Source: Polaribacter sp.
GTDB taxonomy: Bacteria; Bacteroidota; Bacteroidia; Flavobacteriales; Flavobacteriaceae
NCBI GenBank assembly: GCA_020740485.1
Contig: DYMN01000001.1
Span: 124,001-188,000, forward strand
DNA length: 64,000 bases
Reading direction: 5' to 3'
Shown here piece after piece: positions 1 through 9,563 of the stretch (positions are counted from its first letter, which is position 1; every line of letters starts with the position of its first letter). Position numbers and translations under genes: made by a program. The notes below the pieces were generated by a model that ran no database searches, had not been told where the DNA came from, and worked only from the letters and a program-made list of their open reading frames with translations.

Positions 1-1
1 T

Positions 2-163
2 CGTGAACTTAGTCCGGAAGTAGCCGCTCAATATTCCGTATTTGTAGAGCCCACTATTCTCACCTTTTTTGCCGGAAAAGAAACCCTGCGTAAAAGCCGT
101 CATTTCAGTATGGAAGAAGTTGAAAATGCTATCGAAAGACCGTATTCTATTATTTTTGAGTAA
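2..163 (+). CDS. Thioredoxin-family protein, C-terminal fragment (cut by window edge)
   Basis: An open frame enters from the left edge and ends at TAA 161-163, giving 53 residues. The visible part contains EPTILTFFAGKE, the cis-proline strand typical of thioredoxin folds (V-x-P-T-hydrophobic), followed by a C-terminal helix (SMEEVENAIERPYSIIF). The CxxC active site would lie upstream of the window, so redox activity cannot be judged. The assignment to the thioredoxin superfamily rests on the P-T-I/L-x-x-F pattern and length to the C-terminus; the exact family is not resolvable. Confidence 0.7.
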   Translation, partial: RELSPEVAAQYSVFVEPTILTFFAGKETLRKSRHFSMEEVENAIERPYSIIFE

Positions 164-205
164 ATATTATTATTCCAATGTAACTATATTTCTCAGACAT
201 TTTTT

Positions 206-213
206 TAAATTTG
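206..213 (+). promoter_or_regulatory. -7 promoter element (TAAATTTG) for ligA
   Basis: TAAATTTG matches the Bacteroidota -7 consensus TAnnTTTG and lies about 34 nt ahead of the ligA ATG at 247. No convincing -33 TTG is seen at 19-21 nt upstream, so this is a moderate call. Confidence 0.45.
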
Positions 214-225
214 CTAATTCAATAA

Positions 226-2244
<2,019 letters not shown>

Positions 2245-2376
2245 TAAAATGAAACAGGAATAACACAAATTAAACAATTTTACGCTTAATCTTTTATTAA
2301 TTTTGTTGTGTAAATTAGCAAAAATTCGGGTCATTCGTGTTCTATTTCCTATCTTTGAAACCTAAATTTTCTTAAT

Positions 2377-4557
2377 ATGAAGTTTAAATTTTTTATACCA
2401 ATTCTATTTTTATTTGTAGTGCTGTCTTCTTGTAAAACGCAGCAATCAACCGTAGCAACTCCAGCATCCACTGATGTAACCCAAATACAAGGCGGTATGT
2501 GGATTCCTTCTGAGCTGAAAGGGAAAAACGAAGCTGAAATTAAAATGCTCGGTGGCAATTTGACAGCAGAAGCCATATACAATACCGAAAAACCCAGTAT
2601 CAAAGATGCTATAGTGCATTTTGATGGAGGTTGTACCGCTGAAATTATTTCGGATAAAGGTTTGATTCTCACCAATCATCATTGTGGCTACGATGCCATT
2701 CAACAACATTCAAGTGTTGCACACGATTATCTCACCGATGGTTTTTGGTCGGAAAATCTCAATGCTGAATTACCCAATCCGGGAATGACGGCAAGTCTTA
2801 TTGTAAGTATGGATAATGTTACCGACAAGGTGTTTGCCAACACTAAAAACTTACAAGGAGAAGAATTGAATAATGCGATCAAATCCAATATTGAAAATCT
2901 TAAAAAAGAAACCAAAATTGAACCTTGGCAAGAAATACAAATCAAACCATTTAGCAACGGGAATGAATATTATCTCATTGTAAGCGAAGTTTTTAAAGAT
3001 ATTCGATTGGTAGGGGCTCCACCATCATCCATAGGAAAATTTGGCGCAGATACCGACAATTGGATGTGGCCCCGCCATTCCGGTGATTTTTCTCTCTTCC
3101 GCATTTATGCAGATGCTGACAATCGTCCCGCCACTTACAATGAAAACAACGTTCCTTATAAACCCAAACATTTTCTACCTATCAAAACTTCGGGTGTTGA
3201 AACTGGAGATTTTACAATGGTTTTCGGTTTTCCGGGACGAACCGATGAATATTTACCCGCTATTGCCATTGATAAAATTGTCAACAAGTTAAATCCGGAT
3301 AAAATCAAATTGCGCGAAGCATCGTTAGTAATAATGGATAAATATATGCGAAAAGACCCTAAAATAAAAATTCAATATTCGTCCAAGTATGCAAGCATTG
3401 CCAATTATTGGAAAAAATGGATTGGGGAAACACAAGGTCTGACCAAAACCAACGCAGTAGCTAAGAAAAAAGTATTGGAAACTGATTTTCAGAAAATGGT
3501 AAACGAGAAAAATCTCACTCAGTACCAAAATATCTTATCCGATTTTGAAAAATTATATCCCGAATTAACCGATAAAACACAAGCAAGAGATTATTTTATA
3601 GAAATCTTTTTGCGCAATGTCGATGCGTTGACTTTAGCTTTTCAATTGTATCAATTGCAAAGGGTCAATGATAATCAAGGTGTTGCAGCATTTCAAAAAG
3701 AAAAAGATCAATTGATGGATAATATAAAAACTTTTTACAAAGATTTCAATAAAGACGTGGATGAAGAGTTGTTTGCGCAGTTAATGTATTTGTATGATGC
3801 AAAATATGCACGAACTAAATTATCGGATGAAGGACGAAAAATACAATGGCAAAATATAGCAAAAGAATTATATGCAAATTCAAAAATCTTAACGTATGAA
3901 GGTTTAAACGGAATTTTAAATGGCAATAATAAAAGTCCTTTAGCTGACTTAAACAAGGATCCGTTGCTTGCTTTTGCAAATGAATATATTAAAAAGTTTT
4001 ATGACGAATTAAATCCTAAATATTTGGAAGTCAAATCACAAACAGATGAATTGCAAAAAAATTACATAAAAGGGTTGAAAGAAGTTTTTCCAAATATGCG
4101 ATATTTTCCTGATGCTAATTCTACTTTACGCGTAACTTACGGACAAGTGAAAGGATATGAACCGCGAGATGGAATGCGCTATGAACCCAATACGCATCTG
4201 GAAGGTGTAATGGAAAAATACATTCCCGGTGATTATGAGTTTGATGTAAGTGAGCGATTGATCGATTTATACAAAACCAAAGACTTTGGAACGTATGCCG
4301 AAAATGGCAAGTTGCCTGTAAATTTTGTAGGGACCAATCACACCACCGGTGGAAATTCAGGAAGTCCGGTTTTGGATGCCGATGGAAATTTAATCGGGCT
4401 CAATTTTGACCGTGTTTGGGAAGGCACGATGAGTGATTATTTCTACGATGCCAATATTTGCAGAAATGTGATGGTAGATGCTCGTTATGTTTTATTCGTC
4501 ATTGATAAATACGCCGGTGCTCAACGCTTGATTGATGAGATGAAGTTGGTCAATTAG
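2377..4557 (+). CDS. S46 family dipeptidyl-peptidase, DPP11-like, predicted lipoprotein
   Basis: Serine exopeptidase that removes dipeptides from peptide N-termini, feeding peptide catabolism in asaccharolytic or protein-using Bacteroidota. The N-terminus is a lipoprotein signal with lipobox LSSC (Cys19), so the enzyme is probably anchored in the envelope. S46 landmarks: TNHHCGYD (His101/102), DNWMWPRHSGDF (Asp237 the likely catalytic Asp), and GGNSGSP (Ser661). Eighteen residues after Ser661 is Arg679 in FDRVWEG; family knowledge assigns Arg at this position to Asp/Glu-specific DPP11 and Gly to DPP7, so acidic P1 specificity is inferred. Length 726 aa is typical. A -7 box TATCTTTG lies at 2350-2357. 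Confidence 0.92.
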   Translation: MKFKFFIPILFLFVVLSSCKTQQSTVATPASTDVTQIQGGMWIPSELKGKNEAEIKMLGGNLTAEAIYNTEKPSIKDAIVHFDGGCTAEIISDKGLILTNHHCGYDAIQQHSSVAHDYLTDGFWSENLNAELPNPGMTASLIVSMDNVTDKVFANTKNLQGEELNNAIKSNIENLKKETKIEPWQEIQIKPFSNGNEYYLIVSEVFKDIRLVGAPPSSIGKFGADTDNWMWPRHSGDFSLFRIYADADNRPATYNENNVPYKPKHFLPIKTSGVETGDFTMVFGFPGRTDEYLPAIAIDKIVNKLNPDKIKLREASLVIMDKYMRKDPKIKIQYSSKYASIANYWKKWIGETQGLTKTNAVAKKKVLETDFQKMVNEKNLTQYQNILSDFEKLYPELTDKTQARDYFIEIFLRNVDALTLAFQLYQLQRVNDNQGVAAFQKEKDQLMDNIKTFYKDFNKDVDEELFAQLMYLYDAKYARTKLSDEGRKIQWQNIAKELYANSKILTYEGLNGILNGNNKSPLADLNKDPLLAFANEYIKKFYDELNPKYLEVKSQTDELQKNYIKGLKEVFPNMRYFPDANSTLRVTYGQVKGYEPRDGMRYEPNTHLEGVMEKYIPGDYEFDVSERLIDLYKTKDFGTYAENGKLPVNFVGTNHTTGGNSGSPVLDADGNLIGLNFDRVWEGTMSDYFYDANICRNVMVDARYVLFVIDKYAGAQRLIDEMKLVN

Positions 4558-4651
4558 TGAAAAGTTCATAAAGTTATTAAGTTATAAGGTTAAATAGGTT
4601 TAAAGTATAAAATTTTTATCTTTTGCCTTTTTTCTTTTACCTTTTACCTTT

Positions 4652-4680
4652 AAAAAGTGTCAAAATGGCACTTTTTTTTT
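4652..4680 (+). terminator. Intrinsic terminator after the S46 peptidase
   Basis: AAAAAGTG and CACTTTTT pair around a 9-nt loop, with a long T run to 4680. It separates the peptidase gene from grpE. Confidence 0.8.
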
Positions 4681-4734
4681 ATGGCAATAAAATTGCTACC
4701 AATTTAAAGTCTTGATAAAAAAACATAATATAAA

Positions 4735-5283
4735 ATGAGTAAGCACAAAGAAAATAAGAAAGTTACAGAAGAGAATAAAGAAATCGTAAATGAGACTAAA
4801 GAGCAAATAATTGCTGAAAATGAGGATGTTAAAAATTTAGATAACGATTTTGAATCACAAATTGCAGTAGAAAAAGATAAATTTTTAAGACTTTTTGCCG
4901 AGTTTGAAAATTATAAAAAACGCACTACCAAAGAAAGATTGGATTTATATAAGACTGCCAACAAAGAGTTGATGTCAGCATTATTGCCGGTATTAGATGA
5001 TTTTGACAGAGCATTAGCAGAAATAAAAAAATCGGAAGATGATGAACTTTACAAAGGGGTTGAATTAATTTATTCTAAATTTAAATCCACGCTGACTTCA
5101 AAAGGCTTGACCCTGATGGAAGTAAAAGCCGGGGATGATTTCAATGCGGATATCCATGAAGCTATAACACAAATTCCTGCTCCAACACCGGAAATGAAAG
5201 GGAAAATAATAGATGTAACCGAACAAGGTTATACTTTGGGAGAAAATATTATACGTTTTCCAAAAGTGGTTGTAGGAAATTAA
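4735..5283 (+). CDS. grpE: Nucleotide exchange factor GrpE
   Basis: Releases ADP from DnaK in the Hsp70 cycle. The protein (182 aa) has the expected form: an acidic, lysine-rich N-terminus, a long coiled-coil helix (FLRLFAEFENYKKRTTKE), and the C-terminal beta domain (VKAGDDFNADIHEAITQIP ... GYTLGENIIRFPKVVVGN). It is followed 144 bp later by dnaJ in the same direction, the usual chaperone pairing; dnaK is not in the window. No TAnnTTTG box is evident directly upstream and I could not identify a CIRCE-type inverted repeat. Confidence 0.96.
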   Translation: MSKHKENKKVTEENKEIVNETKEQIIAENEDVKNLDNDFESQIAVEKDKFLRLFAEFENYKKRTTKERLDLYKTANKELMSALLPVLDDFDRALAEIKKSEDDELYKGVELIYSKFKSTLTSKGLTLMEVKAGDDFNADIHEAITQIPAPTPEMKGKIIDVTEQGYTLGENIIRFPKVVVGN

Positions 5284-5388
5284 TTAATATAATTTGGAAA
5301 TTTCAAATACTATTACAGCAATTTGTAAATTATTAAATACCAAGTTAGTTTATTTCATTTTTATTAAATGATTACAATTATAAAAAAT

Positions 5389-5420
5389 TTCACATTAGCA
5401 CATTTTCACATTAGCACATT
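5389..5420. repeat. Tandem 16-bp repeat, two perfect copies
   Basis: The 16-mer TTCACATTAGCACATT occurs at 5389-5404 and again at 5405-5420, ending 7 bp before the dnaJ start. A related string (TTCACATTTTCACATT) occurs near 62839. Confidence 0.9.
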
Positions 5421-5427
5421 AAAGTAA

Positions 5428-6561
5428 ATGAAACAAGATTATTACGAAATATTAGGTGTAACTAAAAGTGCAACAGCGGAAGAAATTAAAAAAGCCTACC
5501 GCAAAAAAGCTATTGAATATCATCCTGATAAGAATCCCGGTAATAAAGAAGCGGAAGAGAAATTCAAAAAAGCGGCAGAAGCATATGAAATTTTAAGTGA
5601 TCCCGATAAAAAAGCCCGTTATGACCAATTTGGTCAAGCGGCATTTGATGGCTCAGGTGGTTTTGGAGGCGGAGGCGGAATGAATATGGATGATATTTTT
5701 TCTCATTTCGGTGATATCTTCGGAGGGCATTTTGGCGGATCATTTGGAGGAGGATTTTCAGGATTTGGTGGTAGTAGTCGTGGTCAAATGCGAGTAAAAG
5801 GCAGTAATTTGCGCATCAGACTTAAACTCACCTTAAAAGAAATAGCGGAAGGAGCAAATAAAAAAGTCAAAGTTCAACGCAAAGTACAAGCACAAGGGGT
5901 TACTTACAAAACATGTCCTACTTGCAATGGAAGCGGTCAACAAATTCAGATTAAAAATACCATATTAGGCAGAATGCAAACAGCCACCACTTGTTCTATG
6001 TGTGGTGGGAGTGGCCAAATTATCGATAAAAAACCATCTAATGCAGATTCCCAAGGTTTGGTAATGCAAGAAGAAATGGTGGAAATCAATATTCCTGCTG
6101 GTGTAGTAGAAGGAGTTCAATTAAAAGTTACCGGTAAAGGAAATGACGCTCCAGGCAGTAATTCCGTCCCTGGTGATTTATTAGTTGTAATTCAAGAAGT
6201 AGAACATGACACACTCAAAAGAGAAGGAAGTAATATTCATTATCAATTGTTTATCAGTTATCCAGAAGCAGTTTTGGGTATTTCAAAAGAAATTGAAACT
6301 GTATCCGGTAAAGTAAAAATAAAAGTAGAACCGGGAACGCAATCGGGTAAAATTTTTAGATTACGTGGCAAAGGAATTCCCAATTTAGACAACTATGGTA
6401 ATGGTGATATGTTGGTACACGTAAATGTGTGGACACCTCAACATTTGAACAAAGAGCATAAAGAATTTTTTGAAAAAATGATAGATGATGAGGCATTCAA
6501 ACCCAATCCAAGTGCTTCAGATAAGAGCTTTTTTGACCGAGTAAGAGATATGTTTTCTTAA
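5428..6561 (+). CDS. dnaJ: Chaperone DnaJ (Hsp40), two-zinc-motif form
   Basis: J-protein that delivers substrates to DnaK and stimulates its ATPase. It has an N-terminal J domain with HPD at residues 32-34, a Gly/Phe-rich linker (about 75-120), a cysteine region, and the C-terminal substrate domains ([16 protein letters not shown]). Only two CxxCxGxG motifs are present (C163/C166 and C189/C192) rather than the four of E. coli DnaJ. The same shortened cysteine region is, to my knowledge, common in Flavobacteriia, so it is not a sign of decay. Length 377 aa is normal. Lies downstream of grpE. Confidence 0.96.
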   Translation: MKQDYYEILGVTKSATAEEIKKAYRKKAIEYHPDKNPGNKEAEEKFKKAAEAYEILSDPDKKARYDQFGQAAFDGSGGFGGGGGMNMDDIFSHFGDIFGGHFGGSFGGGFSGFGGSSRGQMRVKGSNLRIRLKLTLKEIAEGANKKVKVQRKVQAQGVTYKTCPTCNGSGQQIQIKNTILGRMQTATTCSMCGGSGQIIDKKPSNADSQGLVMQEEMVEINIPAGVVEGVQLKVTGKGNDAPGSNSVPGDLLVVIQEVEHDTLKREGSNIHYQLFISYPEAVLGISKEIETVSGKVKIKVEPGTQSGKIFRLRGKGIPNLDNYGNGDMLVHVNVWTPQHLNKEHKEFFEKMIDDEAFKPNPSASDKSFFDRVRDMFS

Positions 6562-6644
6562 TTTTAACTTTTTGTTAATAAATTGATAATTATATGTATT
6601 TCTTTTTCAATGCATTATGTGAAATAATTTTTTTACAAAAATAC

Positions 6645-6675
6645 TTGCGTCAGACATAAAATCAACTTATATTTG
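6645..6675 (+). promoter_or_regulatory. Promoter of candidate small RNA 1
   Basis: TTG at 6645-6647, 20 nt spacer, TATATTTG at 6668-6675: a good match to the Bacteroidota -33/-7 promoter. Transcription would start around 6680, at the first base of the hairpin. Confidence 0.7.
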
Positions 6676-6679
6676 TATC

Positions 6680-6765
6680 GTTATTAGCATTGCTAATAAC
6701 TACTTTTTCTTTTTCATAGCAATTTTTCCCACTCAGAATTTATTTTGAGTGGGTTTTTTCTTTTT
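6680..6765 (+). ncRNA. Candidate small RNA 1 (tandem copy A), hairpin plus terminator
   Basis: A unit of about 85 nt directly after a promoter. The 5' end is a perfect 9-bp hairpin, GTTATTAGC (6680-6688) and GCTAATAAC (6692-6700), with loop ATT. A U-rich single-stranded linker (TACTTTTTCTTTTTCATAGC) follows, then a strong intrinsic terminator: CCCACTCA (6728-6735) pairs with TGAGTGGG (6746-6753), followed by TTTTTTCTTTTT. No start codon with a sensible frame exists in it. I do not recognise an Rfam family. A second near-identical copy lies 256 bp downstream, which argues that the unit is selected rather than a chance hairpin. Confidence 0.65.
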
Positions 6766-6901
6766 ACATATTATCCTTAAATCCGCAACTATTATATAAA
6801 AGCCACTCCCCAATCAATTGGGGACGAATTTATCATTTTATAAACCAAAAAATTGCATTTGCTAATTGAATCTACCAATGTTATTTTTTTTACAAAGGGT
6901 T

Positions 6902-6931
6902 TTGATATTCCAAAAAGATGTTGTATATTTG
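6902..6931 (+). promoter_or_regulatory. Promoter of candidate small RNA 2
   Basis: TTG at 6902-6904, 19 nt spacer, TATATTTG at 6924-6931. The upstream bases differ from those of copy A, yet both promoter boxes are kept. Confidence 0.7.
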
Positions 6932-6935
6932 TACC

Positions 6936-7021
6936 GTTATTAGCACAGCTAATAACTACTTTTTCTTTTTCATAGCAATTTTTCCCACTCAGAATTTATT
7001 TTGAGTGGGTTTTTTCTTTTT
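6936..7021 (+). ncRNA. Candidate small RNA 2 (tandem copy B)
   Basis: Second copy of the unit at 6680-6765. The hairpin arms GTTATTAGC (6936-6944) and GCTAATAAC (6948-6956) are unchanged while the loop is ACA instead of ATT. From the second arm through the T run of the terminator the two copies are identical over more than 70 bases. The terminator stem is at 6984-7009. The -33 TTG of the rnpB promoter (7001-7003) lies inside this terminator stem, so the copy and rnpB are physically interlocked. Confidence 0.65.
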
Positions 7022-7032
7022 ATGTACCTTTG
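7001..7032 (+). promoter_or_regulatory. rnpB promoter
   Basis: TTG 7001-7003, 21 nt spacer, TACCTTTG 7025-7032. The RNA 5' end predicted from the P1 helix (about 7037) fits this promoter. The -33 element is within the terminator stem of the upstream small RNA. Confidence 0.65.
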
Positions 7033-7036
7033 CCAA

Positions 7037-7375
7037 GAATAACAAACCGTCTTATCGTTCCGTCTCGACAACAATCGGGATCGGAAAGGAAAGTCCGGAC
7101 ACCATAGAGTAGCGTAGCGGCTAACAGCCGTCATCCGTCTTTGGCGCGAGAGGACAAGTGCAACAGAAAGAATGTACAGGTAATGCTGTAGTGAAATCAG
7201 GTAAACTCTGCGCGGTGAAATGTCACGTATATTGGTGCGTCCGTAAGGAATAAGGTTTACTCGACCGATACCAAGGGGTAGACAGCTAGAGGTTTATAGT
7301 AATGTAAATCCAAGATAAATGATAAGATTACGCTTTAAAAACGTAAACAGAATCCGGCTTATAGGTTTGTTATTC
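7037..7375 (+). ncRNA. rnpB: RNase P RNA (M1, bacterial class A)
   Basis: Catalytic RNA of tRNA 5' maturation. Diagnostic conserved blocks are readable: GGAAAGTCCGGACACC near 7084-7101 (P4 5' side), GTGCAACAGAAAGA near 7158, GCGGTGAAATG near 7213, and ACAGAATCCGGCTTAT near 7347-7362 (3' side of P4 and end region). The ends close in a perfect 11-bp P1 helix, AATAACAAACC (7038-7048) with GGTTTGTTATT (7364-7374), followed by a T run at 7376-7382 that makes P1 double as the terminator. The last bases overlap the 3' end of hisS on the other strand. Confidence 0.95.
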
Positions 7376-8738
7376 TTTTTTTGATTTCACCTATCAAATG
7401 ATCAATATCCATTTTTTCTTGTTCTCCGGAATGCATATTTTTTAAAGTAAATTGATTGTTTTCCATTTCTTGACTTCCTGCCATCAATATATAAGGAATA
7501 TTTCTTTTGTTAGCGTAAGTTAATTGTTTGGGCATTTTGGCTGCATCTGGATAGATTTCGGCTTTTATTCCAGCTAGTCGAAGATTCTTTAGGATAGGCA
7601 TCGCATAGAAAGCTTCATCCATTCCAAAATTGATAATCAAAACATCAGGTTTGGCAAGTTCCACCCTTTCAAACAGATTTAGCGCTTCCATTACCAAATA
7701 AATTCTATCCAATCCAAAAGAAATTCCCATACCGCTGAGGTCTTTCATACCAAAAATTCCGGTCAAATCATCATAGCGACCACCGCCTCCAATACTTCCT
7801 AATTCAATTTCATCGCTCTTAACTTCTAATATGGTTCCGGTGTAATAATTTAGTCCACGCGCTAAGGTTATATCGGGAACTAAAGTAGCTGTTTCCAATC
7901 CTATTTTTTCAATAGTTTCTAATACAAATCGCAATTCACTGACACCGGTTTTTCCGATTTCACTTGTTGCTAATAAATTTTCTAATTCTTTTAGAATGTT
8001 AGAATTATCTCCTGAAATATCAAAAATAGGCATCATTTTTTTGATTGCAACATCAGAAATTTCACGTTCTTTCCATTCTGCAACAACGCCTTCTTTTCCA
8101 ATTTTGTCTAATTTATCCAAGGCAATCGTAAAATCGATTAATTTATCGCTTTGTCCCATTATTTCAGCAATTCCCGTCAAAATTTTACGATTGTTAATCT
8201 TAATGCTTATTTTTTTTAGCCCTAAATTACAAAAAACATGGTCGTATAATTGCACAAAATCCACTTCTTGCCATAGTGATTTGCTTCCCACCACATCGGC
8301 ATCACATTGGTAAAACTCTCTGTATCTACCTTTTTGAGGACGGTCTGCACGCCACACCGGTTGCATTTGATAACGTTTGAATGGCAAAACTAATTCATTG
8401 AAATGTTGAACTACATAGCGAGCAAAAGGTACGGTCAAATCGTAGCGAAGGGCTTTGTCAGTAATAGAAGAAGTCAGTTTTTTACTGTCTTTTTTTTCTA
8501 ATAAATCTGTATTGATTCCATCTAAAAAGTCACCCGAGTTAAGGATTTTGAAAATTAATCGATCTCCTTCTTCACCATATTTTCCCATCAAGGTGGATAG
8601 ATTTTCGAAAGAAGGGGTTTCAATGGGTTCAAAACCAAACCTTTCAAAAGAATTTTGAATGGTGTTGAATATATATTTTCGTCTTGCAATTTCTATTGCA
8701 GAAAAATCGCGTGTACCTTTAGGAATTCCGGGTTTCAT
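7359..8738 (-). CDS. hisS: Histidyl-tRNA synthetase
   Basis: Class II aminoacyl-tRNA synthetase charging tRNA-His. Begins with the standard MKPGIPKGTRDFSAIE. Motif 2 region (RADRPQKGRYREFYQCD), histidine-A loop LARGLNYYTGTILEV and motif 3 with GISFGLDRIYLVME are all present, then the C-terminal anticodon-binding domain. 459 aa, normal length. The gene ends inside the 3' end of rnpB on the opposite strand: the final residues ITNL are read from the P1 helix and the preceding lysines from the rnpB T run. A promoter (TTG-N21-TAAGTTTG) lies on the minus strand at 8793-8824. Confidence 0.97.
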   Translation of the reverse strand: MKPGIPKGTRDFSAIEIARRKYIFNTIQNSFERFGFEPIETPSFENLSTLMGKYGEEGDRLIFKILNSGDFLDGINTDLLEKKDSKKLTSSITDKALRYDLTVPFARYVVQHFNELVLPFKRYQMQPVWRADRPQKGRYREFYQCDADVVGSKSLWQEVDFVQLYDHVFCNLGLKKISIKINNRKILTGIAEIMGQSDKLIDFTIALDKLDKIGKEGVVAEWKEREISDVAIKKMMPIFDISGDNSNILKELENLLATSEIGKTGVSELRFVLETIEKIGLETATLVPDITLARGLNYYTGTILEVKSDEIELGSIGGGGRYDDLTGIFGMKDLSGMGISFGLDRIYLVMEALNLFERVELAKPDVLIINFGMDEAFYAMPILKNLRLAGIKAEIYPDAAKMPKQLTYANKRNIPYILMAGSQEMENNQFTLKNMHSGEQEKMDIDHLIGEIKKRITNL

Positions 8739-8766
8739 TTGATATATTTTTGATAAAATAATGTAA

Positions 8767-8781
8767 AATCACATTGTGATT
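8767..8781. promoter_or_regulatory. 15-bp perfect palindrome in the hisS leader
   Basis: AATCACA-T-TGTGATT is a perfect palindrome lying between the predicted hisS transcription start (about 8787) and its ATG at 8738. It could be an operator or a short leader hairpin. It is not a CRP-type site, whose half-sites are in the opposite order. Confidence 0.4.
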
Positions 8782-8792
8782 CTATCAGGCCG

Positions 8793-8824
8793 CAAACTTA
8801 CTTGTTTTTTTTGGTATGATGCAA
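8793..8824 (-). promoter_or_regulatory. hisS promoter
   Basis: On the minus strand: TTG (8824-8822), 21 nt spacer, TAAGTTTG (8800-8793). It lies about 55 bp ahead of the hisS start codon. Confidence 0.6.
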
Positions 8825-8843
8825 GCCAAATCTTAAGAGAAGT

Positions 8844-9401
8844 TTATTTTTTAGTTTTAAAAAGCTTGAAAAATATAAAAAGTAACCAAAAAATCAAAAT
8901 GACGAACAAGATAGCCAAAATAGGAATAAAAATAGCCAACAGGGACATTCCAATTGATGTTCCGGTTTCAACAGCGGATACCAAAGGATTGGCTAACCCG
9001 GCGGTGGTTCCCGTTGAAGCCAATCGGGTAGTGGAGGTTGAAGTTTTAATGGCTGTAGCGGTACCACCACCGGCAATAATGGCTAAAGCCCAAGTAATGG
9101 TAGGGTCTAAATTGGCTACAGTGGACACCATAACAGCAGTTCCGGCAATAGTCGCCAAAGGAATAGTGATTACATCTAACAAATGATCTAAAAAAGGAAT
9201 AAAATATGCTATTATTTCTACAATAGAAGCGATGCCTAAAGTGAGTAAAGCGGTATTGCTTCCAATCCATTCCCAACTTTCATTCAATGGAATAACACCA
9301 AAATGAGCAGCTAAACTCAATCCAAATAAAGGAACAAAAACCCTAAATCCCACGGAAGCTGCTAATCCGATTCCGACTAATATGCTGACGGTAGTTTCCA
9401 T
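8844..9401 (-). CDS. DUF4126 domain-containing membrane protein
   Basis: 185 residues, mostly hydrophobic, with several membrane helices: about 5-30, 50-70, a glycine/alanine-rich central pair with AIIAGGGTATAIKTSTSTTR, and a long C-terminal helix (SLLAIFIPILAILFVILIFW) ending in lysines. The conserved ASVGFRVFVPLFGLSLAA start and AGGGTA loop fit DUF4126, a family of unknown function. It stands as a single gene between hisS and kdsB; three 14-bp tandem repeats begin 5 bp upstream of its start codon. Confidence 0.85.
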   Translation of the reverse strand: METTVSILVGIGLAASVGFRVFVPLFGLSLAAHFGVIPLNESWEWIGSNTALLTLGIASIVEIIAYFIPFLDHLLDVITIPLATIAGTAVMVSTVANLDPTITWALAIIAGGGTATAIKTSTSTTRLASTGTTAGLANPLVSAVETGTSIGMSLLAIFIPILAILFVILIFWLLFIFFKLFKTKK

Positions 9402-9406
9402 GGTAA

Positions 9407-9448
9407 AGTATGAAGTTAGAAGTATGAAGTTAGAAGTATGAAGTTAGA
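9407..9448. repeat. Three perfect tandem copies of a 14-bp unit
   Basis: AGTATGAAGTTAGA repeats at 9407-9420, 9421-9434 and 9435-9448, in the leader of the DUF4126 gene. Being a perfect tandem array it could vary in copy number. Confidence 0.95.
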
Positions 9449-9563
9449 ATTTTGATATTATAATAATATTAAAAAAAACCTTAAATATGATTGCGTTAGT
9501 ATTCTATGATTATTAAATAACTCCTTGCGTCATTTCGCTTCGTTCAACCTTAAACTTGAAACC

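Noticed and set aside
6680-6765. Riboswitch or attenuator for a downstream gene
   Set aside because: The unit ends in its own terminator, is followed by a second copy and then by the non-coding rnpB; there is no coding gene to control.
8767-8781. CRP/FNR-type operator before hisS
   Set aside because: The half-sites are in the reverse order (TCACA then TGTGA) with a one-base centre, unlike CRP or FNR boxes; kept only as an unassigned palindrome.
8776-9186. Plus-strand frame of 136 codons opposite the DUF4126 gene
   Set aside because: Valine/alanine-rich product is what the complement of a hydrophobic membrane protein gives; the minus-strand gene fits a known family.
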